The position numbers and the translations under genes were made by a program. 26,867 bases of DNA from Candidatus Shapirobacteria bacterium (lineage in GTDB: Bacteria; Patescibacteriota; Microgenomatia; VGLL01), in the NCBI GenBank assembly GCA_016866735.1, contig VGLL01000004.1:1-26867 (forward strand), in the 5' to 3' direction. Every line of letters starts with the position of its first letter. Positions within the stretch are counted from its first letter, which is position 1. This document shows, in pieces, positions 20,982 to 26,867 of this stretch. Below the pieces are notes generated by a model that did not search any database, was not told the DNA's origin, and was given only the letters and a program-made list of their open reading frames with translations.

Positions 20982-22733
20982 CTATAAGAGCGATTTTTCC
21001 ACATAGACATTAAATCCTTCTTTATCTTTAAGGTCGCCTGGACAAATAAACCTTTTGTTTTCTTGACAGTAACGGAAAAGAATAAATTGTCCCTTTTGGG
21101 GAAAAGTGTTACAGGCTTTGCTGACATAAATCTCGTTTTCTAGGGTTGGAGAAAAAATTTCCTTTTGAATGACAGTGTTTGGCAAAAAGTAATCATACTG
21201 TTCCTTAATGTGGAGATAGTCAAAAAAGGTAAAGTTATTTGGAGAAATCAGAAGGCAAAGATTTCTTTGGGGCGGGAGAGACTTTAGCAAGTAGACGGTG
21301 TACATCGAAAGATAGTCCTGAGAACTCTTCCCTTTTGAGGCAGATTCACTGGCAAAGAAAAAATAACCCTGTAACAAAAGATAGACCAGCAAAAAAAGCT
21401 GACACCCTCTCCTTATGCCCAGAATCCATTGTCCGCTTGAGAATTTATCTGTTCTTTCTAGGACCGTTTTGATGCCTAAGGCTGCCAGGAGGGCGCTGAC
21501 CGGCAAGAAGGGCGCAAGGCGGTGGTCACAATTAACACAATCAGTGGCGGCGCTGTTTAGAAGTGGAAGTAGAAAAGCAAAAAGGGCAAGAAGCCTAAAA
21601 ATCGGCCTGTTTTTTGAAAAAAGAGCTGTCAAAAGACCAATCACGAAAAACAGAGAGACTAAGGGAGAAAGAAGCGGCTTTTGGGCTTGATAGTGTGAGC
21701 CGATAGGGGCGTCAAAATAACTCCTTACTGATTTTAAGTAATTCCTTCCTAAGTCTTTATAGTTAGCGAGAAGATTAGTCGAAGAAAGCTTGGTATCTCC
21801 CCAGGCGGCGTCGGGAGCTTTTAGCGAGGTGGCTGTTCTTAGATGAAAGAAAATTTCCGGGGGAGTAAATAGCAAGCGCGGACCAAAGCCTATCAGAAAG
21901 GAAATCGGTAAGAAGATCAACCCTAAGATCATCTCTCTTCTGTTTTTCTCTTGCAAAAGATACCACCCCCCCAACCCCAGAGCAACCAGAAAACTAACGA
22001 TAACAACTGTTTTTACCGAGGCGTGAAAGCCAGCTGAAAAACCCAGAAAGAGGCCAAGGAGAAGAAAATCCGAAACCTTTTTGTCCCGCAAAAGAAAGTA
22101 AAGAAAGAGAATTATAAGCGAGGTTAAAAGGCTGCTTGTGATTACTACGATTTCAGTCCGAGCATAATAAAGATGGAGGGGGAGACCAATTAAGATTATG
22201 GCTGCCCAAAAGGCCGATCGTTTATCCAGTATCTTTCTAGCCAATAAATAGACCACTAGAATATCCAAAATAGAAACAATGGCAGTCGGAACTCTATAGG
22301 TAAAAACCGAGTTCTTGAAGATTAAATAGAAAGGGGTAATCAGGGTAGGAATGATCAGGCCGTGGGATTCGTACCTTCCATAGCCGTGGATATTAGTGAT
22401 CGAGCCTTCAAGAATCTGCCGAGCATTTAACCCTCCGTCTCTTATCTCGTCAAGAACGGCGACAAAGGGGTAAGTTTTTAGAAGAGAAAAGCTGACGCAT
22501 AAAGATAAGAGGAAAATCATTGGAAGAAGTAGGTCCTGCCCGAAGGCGGCTTGGCACTTTTTGATTTTGCCTAAAACTAAATAGGAAAATGAAATAGCCA
22601 CTGCCGAAAACCAAAGCCAGAAAGACAGCCAGCGAAAAGAAAAATCTGTATCAACTTTTGCCAAACCTAGAGAACCGATGTAAGACAAAAGAACAAAGCC
22701 CCAGAGAGAAAAAGAGATAAATTTTTTTCTCAT
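20982..22733 (-). CDS. ArnT/PMT-like (GT39-type) membrane glycosyltransferase
   Basis: A 583-residue protein with about 12 membrane helices and a soluble C-terminal domain (about 480-583). The catalytic acidic pair is Asp95-Glu96 in VAVLDEIRDGG, the first outer loop, as in GT-C enzymes. HGYGRYESHGLIIPTLITPFY and YLLARKILDKRSAFWAAIIL follow the family pattern, and LYYARTEIVV is the second juxtamembrane motif. Such enzymes move a sugar from a polyprenyl-phosphate donor to a protein or lipid acceptor outside the cytoplasmic membrane. It is the first gene of an operon with the ALG10-like and DUF362 genes, and divergent from the AAA ATPase across 151 nt. Confidence 0.8.
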   Translation of the reverse strand: MRKKFISFSLWGFVLLSYIGSLGLAKVDTDFSFRWLSFWLWFSAVAISFSYLVLGKIKKCQAAFGQDLLLPMIFLLSLCVSFSLLKTYPFVAVLDEIRDGGLNARQILEGSITNIHGYGRYESHGLIIPTLITPFYLIFKNSVFTYRVPTAIVSILDILVVYLLARKILDKRSAFWAAIILIGLPLHLYYARTEIVVITSSLLTSLIILFLYFLLRDKKVSDFLLLGLFLGFSAGFHASVKTVVIVSFLVALGLGGWYLLQEKNRREMILGLIFLPISFLIGFGPRLLFTPPEIFFHLRTATSLKAPDAAWGDTKLSSTNLLANYKDLGRNYLKSVRSYFDAPIGSHYQAQKPLLSPLVSLFFVIGLLTALFSKNRPIFRLLALFAFLLPLLNSAATDCVNCDHRLAPFLPVSALLAALGIKTVLERTDKFSSGQWILGIRRGCQLFLLVYLLLQGYFFFASESASKGKSSQDYLSMYTVYLLKSLPPQRNLCLLISPNNFTFFDYLHIKEQYDYFLPNTVIQKEIFSPTLENEIYVSKACNTFPQKGQFILFRYCQENKRFICPGDLKDKEGFNVYVEKSLL

Positions 22734-22844
22734 ATTTTAGGTTTTCTTAAAAATAGTCACTTTTAGGTGGTCAGTTAAGGGTAATTTTGGCAAAAGATGG
22801 ACGAGAAAGCAAGACTTTGGCGCAATCCAGGCTCAATTAGCCGC

Positions 22845-22873
22845 TTGACATTATTTTTTAGAGGTACTATAAT
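22845..22873 (+). promoter_or_regulatory. Perfect consensus sigma70 promoter of the AAA ATPase gene
   Basis: TTGACA (22845-22850), 17 nt, TATAAT (22868-22873): every base matches consensus. The expected start near 22880 lies about 5 nt before the ATG at 22885, and no Shine-Dalgarno sequence is present. The -10 is embedded in the palindrome at 22856-22883. Confidence 0.85.
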
Positions 22874-22883
22874 ACCTCTAAAA
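22856..22883. promoter_or_regulatory. 28-nt palindromic operator over the -10 of the AAA ATPase promoter
   Basis: Perfect 11-nt arms TTTTAGAGGTA and TACCTCTAAAA flank CTATAA. The centre overlaps the -10 hexamer, the right arm covers the expected transcription start and the element ends 1 nt before the ATG. A dimeric repressor binding here would block RNA polymerase. No regulator gene is adjacent. Confidence 0.7.
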
Positions 22884-22884
22884 C

Positions 22885-24183
22885 ATGGATTTGGAAGCAT
22901 TGATTTACCAGCAAAATCCTCAATGGCTGGAGCAGGATTATGCTAAGCCGGAAAGAAATTGGTTATGCAGACCATCTTATCAGGAGATTCTTGCCTGGCT
23001 TGACAAGCGCCTGATAATTGCCCTAACCGGTTTAAGGAGAGTAGGCAAGACCACTCTTCTAAATCAAGTAAAATACCATCTCGAAGAAAAAATAGAGGCT
23101 CGGCAGATTCTTTATTTTTCTTTCGAGAAGTCCCAAGTTAAGTTTCACCCAAATAGCCTGCGGGACATTCTTGGTTGGTATTTTGAGGCCTTTTTGAAAT
23201 TAATCCCCCAGAAACTGTCAAGCCGAGTTTTCATTTTTCTTGATGAAATTCAGTATATTCCGTACTGGCAAGATGTCTTAAAAACTTTTTATGACCAAAG
23301 CCAGGAGATAAAATTTCTGATAAGCGGTTCTGCCTCTTTGTTTATTAAAAAAAGGTCGGCCGAAAGTTTGGCGGGAAGGTTGATGGAAATCGTGGTCCCG
23401 CCGCTTGATTTTTCTGAATTTAGAAAGATAAAAGGAATTTTTCCCGGAAAGAGCGGTTTTTCTCTGTTTAAAATGCGACCAAGAACATTGATTAGCCATT
23501 TCGAAGATTATCTTTCTTTCGGCCAATTTCCGGAGTTGGTTAAAGAAGATTATTCGAGAGAACAGGCGGCAGACTATTTATCTTTAGTGGAGGAAAAAAT
23601 TTTGGAACAGGACCTGCCGAAAATTTATCCGGTTAAGAGAGTTGACATTCTTCGTCTTATTTTTAGTTTTTTGAAGAGCCAACCGGGAAGTCTTTTGGAA
23701 TTCGGCAACATCGCCAATGACTTAGGAATAGATTTGAAAACAACGATCAGGTATTTTGGTTATTTAGAAAGAGCCTATTTGATAAATTTATGCTTAAATA
23801 AAACGAAGAAACCAATTAAAGCCGCCAGAACCGCCAAAAAAATTTATCTTTCTTCAACTAATTTTTCCCAGGCCCAAATCCCGCAAAAGGCAGAAAATTA
23901 TGTCTTTAGCCTCCTTAGGAAAAATTTTGTTCCTAATTTTTTCCGCCAAGGAAATTTTGAGGTAGATTTTCTGATAAAATCAAGAAACGGGGTAATTCCT
24001 ATCGAGGTTAAGTATCAAGAGAAAGTCGAGGGAGAAGATTACAAAAATTTGGTTAAATTAGCAACTGATCGGGGAAGTGAAAGGGCTTATTTGATCTCCA
24101 AAAATCTTCTGAAAATGGAAAAAAGGGGCGGACTTCTAATCAAAACTATCCCGGCCTGTCTTTTTGAAGAACATCAACCTTAA
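22885..24183 (+). CDS. AAA-family ATPase with DUF4143 domain
   Basis: A 432-residue protein. The AAA_14-type ATPase domain (about 40-180) has Walker A GLRRVGKTT (49-57), Walker B FIFLDE (116-121) and an ISGSASLF sensor strand (146-153). A winged-helix-like middle follows (about 200-310), then the DUF4143 C-terminal part with a PD-(D/E)xK-like core: FEVDFLI (Asp361) and IPIEVKYQ (Glu374, Lys376). Members are abundant and mobile in archaea and CPR bacteria; the function is unproven, and a nuclease or NTP-driven switch is inferred. It stands alone between two glycosyltransferase operons, ends 7 nt from a convergent gene, and has its own palindrome-covered promoter, all suggesting an inserted accessory gene. 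Confidence 0.88.
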   Translation: MDLEALIYQQNPQWLEQDYAKPERNWLCRPSYQEILAWLDKRLIIALTGLRRVGKTTLLNQVKYHLEEKIEARQILYFSFEKSQVKFHPNSLRDILGWYFEAFLKLIPQKLSSRVFIFLDEIQYIPYWQDVLKTFYDQSQEIKFLISGSASLFIKKRSAESLAGRLMEIVVPPLDFSEFRKIKGIFPGKSGFSLFKMRPRTLISHFEDYLSFGQFPELVKEDYSREQAADYLSLVEEKILEQDLPKIYPVKRVDILRLIFSFLKSQPGSLLEFGNIANDLGIDLKTTIRYFGYLERAYLINLCLNKTKKPIKAARTAKKIYLSSTNFSQAQIPQKAENYVFSLLRKNFVPNFFRQGNFEVDFLIKSRNGVIPIEVKYQEKVEGEDYKNLVKLATDRGSERAYLISKNLLKMEKRGGLLIKTIPACLFEEHQP

Positions 24184-24190
24184 TCTTGAT

Positions 24191-25954
24191 TCATCTTTCC
24201 TGGCTTTTCTTAAAAATAATCACCTTCGGATGGTCGAAAACCGTAAAATTTTCGTCGGCGGGATCATCGTTAATGTAAAATTTAAAATGCAAAATGTAAA
24301 ATTCGGGGTAACTGGAGAATTCCGCGACTTTGGTAAAGCCAAGCTTTTCATTAAATAAATTTTGATAATATTCAGCCGTTTTAGGATAGCAAACTTTGTA
24401 TTTTTGACAATCGGCGAGTTTCTGTAGAGGAACGTAGAGACGGTTGCTGGATAAGATCAGATAGTCTGCCCCCCCCAGATTATTATTGACTTTTTGCCAC
24501 TTGCTTTCTGATGTATCTGGTTCGTACATTGGCATTTCCAAGAATTGATAGTTATGCCCGCCAAACAGGGGCAGTGAATCGTCCCAGTGCTCGACGGCCA
24601 ATTTGGAGCCAGGCGGGATATTTTGGTTAATCCATCGGCTGGCAAGAACCCTAGAGTGCGGCTTTGCGTAAATAGAAACGAAACTTAATGGCCAGATGAG
24701 TAGAGACGCAAAGATGCAGAGATACAAACCGGCAAAGATTTTGGGACTTAATTTTTGTTTTAATGTATTAATACATCGATACAAGAACCAAGAGGCGAAT
24801 AAACAGAAAAGAGGATAAAGGGGCAAGAAATAGCGCATGAATTTAATAGCGAAACGGCCAACAACCAGAAAATAGACCAGAAAAAAAGACGCCAGAATTA
24901 GCATTTTCGCCTCTTGATTTTCGTTTCCTGGCTTGGGCACCTCTTTAATTAAATGAACTAATAGCCCCAGGATGGCCGCCATTGCCAAAATTCCTAGAGG
25001 TATTCCCATTCCCCAAAAAATCATATTTTTAAGATGATAAAGGTAGGGAATAGTACCTACGAATTGGAGAGTATAGGGGAAGACATAGGCATTTTTTGTC
25101 ATTGCTTGTTGCTCTTGGGTTTGGCGCCAAAAAGTAGAAAAATCAATCAGCGCATATGGTTCAAGGGCCACAAAAGTTAAAAGAGAGATTAAAGTAATAA
25201 TCAGGCCGAATTTTAAAATAGGAAAGATTAAAGAGGGATGCATTTTGGGAAGTTCTAGGTGCCGACGGCGCAGCTTGCCCAATAGAATCAAAATAAGGTC
25301 GGCAAGAAGAGCAGCGCCGACCGCTACGATTAGAACAGCGGCGCTGATCTTAGTAGCTAAGGCCAGGCCAAGGAAGAGGCCGACCAGCAGAGCGTTTTTA
25401 AATCGGGGCTTTTCGTAAAAAACGATTAGGCGGTAAAGAGTAGCGATAATGAATAAATTGAGCAGAGAGTCAACCGCATAAAAGCGAGAGAGCTGGATAG
25501 GAAGTACAGAGAGAGTATAAAGCAGGGCCGCCAGTAAACCAACTTTTTCTGACCAGACTTTCTTGCCAAGAAGGAAGATTAAAAAGATAACCCCCAAGTC
25601 TGCTATTCCGGAAATCCCTCGTCCCAAGAGGTTAATCCAGTCGTATTCTGCCCAACGACTGTCGAAATGCGAAAAAAGCCAGCCGGAAAATTTCAAAAAA
25701 TAAATTGGAAATGAGCCATAAGCGAAGAACTTCGGGTTGAGAGGGCTAGCTGGGGTAAGGACGTTTTGCCATTCTTGCTCCGTCTTCGGTAGGTGAAGTC
25801 CTGTCGCAACCATAGTGATCATTCTTTCGTCCGGATGGAGATGGTGGCCTTGGTCCCAGTTGAGTCCGTAGAAACGAAGGAAAGCGCCGGCAAGAATAAC
25901 AATGAGTAATGTACAATGTACAATGTACAATTTAAATTTGGAGAAGATTTTCAT
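24191..25954 (-). CDS. ArnT/PMT-like (GT39-type) membrane glycosyltransferase
   Basis: A 587-residue protein with about 11 membrane helices. AGAFLRFYGLNW is followed by HPDER (40-44), the catalytic acidic pair Asp42-Glu43 in the first outer loop. LPIQLSRFYAVDSLLNLFII and GLFLGLALATKISA are typical. The soluble C-terminal domain (about 455-587) ends with FTVFDHPKVIIFKKS, shared with the gene upstream. AAGGAGG 3 nt before the ATG fixes the start, which lies 23 nt inside the preceding gene. The N-terminal helix is partly encoded by three 7-bp repeats (25910-25930). Near the C-terminus, AT-rich repeats (24272-24303) add residues (YILHFKFYI) not matched in the paralogue. Confidence 0.82.
   Translation of the reverse strand: MKIFSKFKLYIVHCTLLIVILAGAFLRFYGLNWDQGHHLHPDERMITMVATGLHLPKTEQEWQNVLTPASPLNPKFFAYGSFPIYFLKFSGWLFSHFDSRWAEYDWINLLGRGISGIADLGVIFLIFLLGKKVWSEKVGLLAALLYTLSVLPIQLSRFYAVDSLLNLFIIATLYRLIVFYEKPRFKNALLVGLFLGLALATKISAAVLIVAVGAALLADLILILLGKLRRRHLELPKMHPSLIFPILKFGLIITLISLLTFVALEPYALIDFSTFWRQTQEQQAMTKNAYVFPYTLQFVGTIPYLYHLKNMIFWGMGIPLGILAMAAILGLLVHLIKEVPKPGNENQEAKMLILASFFLVYFLVVGRFAIKFMRYFLPLYPLFCLFASWFLYRCINTLKQKLSPKIFAGLYLCIFASLLIWPLSFVSIYAKPHSRVLASRWINQNIPPGSKLAVEHWDDSLPLFGGHNYQFLEMPMYEPDTSESKWQKVNNNLGGADYLILSSNRLYVPLQKLADCQKYKVCYPKTAEYYQNLFNEKLGFTKVAEFSSYPEFYILHFKFYINDDPADENFTVFDHPKVIIFKKSQER
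24272..24303. repeat. AT-rich direct repeat inside a glycosyltransferase gene
   Basis: AATGTAAAATT occurs at 24272-24282 and 24293-24303, spaced 21 bp so the frame is kept. It encodes YILHFKFYI, an insertion relative to the paralogue at 25932-26867. Confidence 0.6.
25910..25930. repeat. Three perfect 7-bp tandem units in a glycosyltransferase start region
   Basis: TGTACAA is repeated three times without a gap. It encodes part of the first membrane helix (LYIVHCTL) of the minus-strand gene. A change of one unit would shift the frame within the first 20 codons. Confidence 0.85.
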
Positions 25955-26867
25955 AGTCCTCCTTCGTTAAGAAGTTACTCTTTTTGTAAATTCTTATGAC
26001 CGGGTGGTCGAAGACCGACCAAGTCTCCTCGGCGGATTCATCGGGAAACTCGATCGGTCCAAGTTTGGGATAGGAAGCGAACCTTTTTATTTCCTTAAAA
26101 CCCAGTTTGCCCGAGAACAGAAGTTCATAATAGCGGCTCACGAGGGGATAGCGCTGGGGAAAGCGGCCCATTCCCCCAAACAGGCGGCGACTGGGGACCA
26201 AAATGTAATTTGCTTTTTCAAGGTTATAGACCAGTTCCCCGAACAGGGTCTTATTGCCCTCGAGATTATAGAAATCAAAAGTTTTAACGTAATAATTTTT
26301 ATTAAGAAAGTCATTCTTTTGGGCGATGGGGATATCGATTACATTGGCAGTTTCGTTCACCAGCCAACTACTTTCCGGGATGTTCTTATAAATCCAATTC
26401 GAGGCAGCGAACCGAGTGTCTTGATTAAAATATATTGCCATAAAGGCAATTCCCCACAGAAAGCCAGTTACTGTTAGCCAGGTAAAAAACCTTATTGCTA
26501 ATTTTTGGCTTAGCAGTTTTTCTGTCAGGTATAAGATTAATAGGACCAAAAAGGGAGTCAGGGGGACCATATATCTTGTCCATTTTGCAAAAAGAAAGGC
26601 GCTTGGCAGAAAAAGTGCGGCCACGAAGCCAAGAAGCATCAATTCCGGAAGTTCTCCCGGCAAGATTTTTTCCCGCACTAATTTTCTGACTAGGTTGAGA
26701 GTATAAAAGAACAAAAGGGGGGGCAAAAGAAGGACTACCAGTGGATTGACAAGAAATGGCAAAATTTGAAAAAGGGGGAAAATAACGGGCCTGGCCCCAA
26801 AAAACTGTCTGGTGTAGAAGGCATCGAGCGCGCCAGAAACTATCTGTTGTTCGTAAAGAAGCATGTT
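25932..26867 (-). CDS. ArnT/PMT-like glycosyltransferase, C-terminal part (start beyond right edge)
   Basis: At least 311 residues; the frame stays open through the last base, and an internal Met at 26864 is not a credible start because the catalytic N-terminal half (the acidic-pair loop) is missing. Membrane helices occupy the first 150 visible residues, with the juxtamembrane motif FLFAKWTRYMVPLTPFLVL. The soluble outer domain then covers about 150-310: FAASNWIYKNIPESSWLV, NYILVPSRRLFGG, SRYYELLFSGKLGF, and WSVFDHPVIRIYKKS. The same outer domain occurs in the next gene (24191-25954), which overlaps it by 23 nt. They are likely duplicated, cotranslated transferases. Confidence 0.8.
   Translation of the reverse strand, partial: NMLLYEQQIVSGALDAFYTRQFFGARPVIFPLFQILPFLVNPLVVLLLPPLLFFYTLNLVRKLVREKILPGELPELMLLGFVAALFLPSAFLFAKWTRYMVPLTPFLVLLILYLTEKLLSQKLAIRFFTWLTVTGFLWGIAFMAIYFNQDTRFAASNWIYKNIPESSWLVNETANVIDIPIAQKNDFLNKNYYVKTFDFYNLEGNKTLFGELVYNLEKANYILVPSRRLFGGMGRFPQRYPLVSRYYELLFSGKLGFKEIKRFASYPKLGPIEFPDESAEETWSVFDHPVIRIYKKSNFLTKEDYENLLQI

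Overview
The window looks like a chromosomal piece of a Candidate Phyla Radiation bacterium (Patescibacteria), most likely a Microgenomates-type lineage. This is inference from content: small overlapping operons, a shortened HrcA, PilN/PilO without neighbouring outer-membrane pilus genes, cohesin-like and Cys-rich/Pro-Thr-rich surface proteins, and many polytopic GT-C-type glycosyltransferases. TGA is used as a stop (for example the TGA ending the PilO-like gene and the 67-aa gene) and Trp is read from TGG, so the Gracilibacteria/Absconditabacteria code is not in use. There is no gene-free stretch longer than 300 bases; the longest gap is about 270 bases (1988-2258). I saw no rRNA, tRNA, CRISPR array or insertion sequence.

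Layout. 1-7726 is all on the minus strand. In transcription order it holds two tandem cohesin-like surface proteins, the heat-shock operon hrcA-grpE-dnaK, an intrinsic terminator, a zinc-finger-less dnaJ, an alpha/beta hydrolase and an NHL-repeat propeller protein that runs off the left edge. The heat-shock operon has a near-consensus promoter overlapped by a degenerate CIRCE operator. 7815-9233 (+) is a secreted GH39-like glycosidase, convergent with the lipid II flippase gene murJ (9236-10918, -). 11007-14966 (+) is a tight five-gene operon: PilN-like, PilO-like, a 67-aa membrane protein, an FnIII/Ig-like surface protein and a Cys-rich protein with a Pro-Thr linker.

14963-26867 is a membrane glycosylation region. 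It contains a DPPR-synthase-like UbiA prenyltransferase with a DUF2298 protein, a HAD phosphatase, a DUF362 protein, an ALG10-like enzyme and three ArnT/PMT-like glycosyltransferases (one cut by the right edge). A DUF4143-type AAA ATPase sits between two of these operons under its own perfect consensus promoter, which is wrapped in a palindrome.

How the parts may work together. The GT-C-type enzymes need lipid-phosphate-sugar donors, and the UbiA homologue could make one of them (polyprenyl-phosphoribose). The S/T/P-rich surface proteins and the pilus are plausible acceptors. Two further themes recur. First-in-operon genes start 0-10 nt after the expected transcription start and lack Shine-Dalgarno sequences, which suggests leaderless mRNAs. 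Several membrane or surface genes carry 7- or 8-bp tandem repeats in frame-sensitive positions, which could allow slippage-driven switching.
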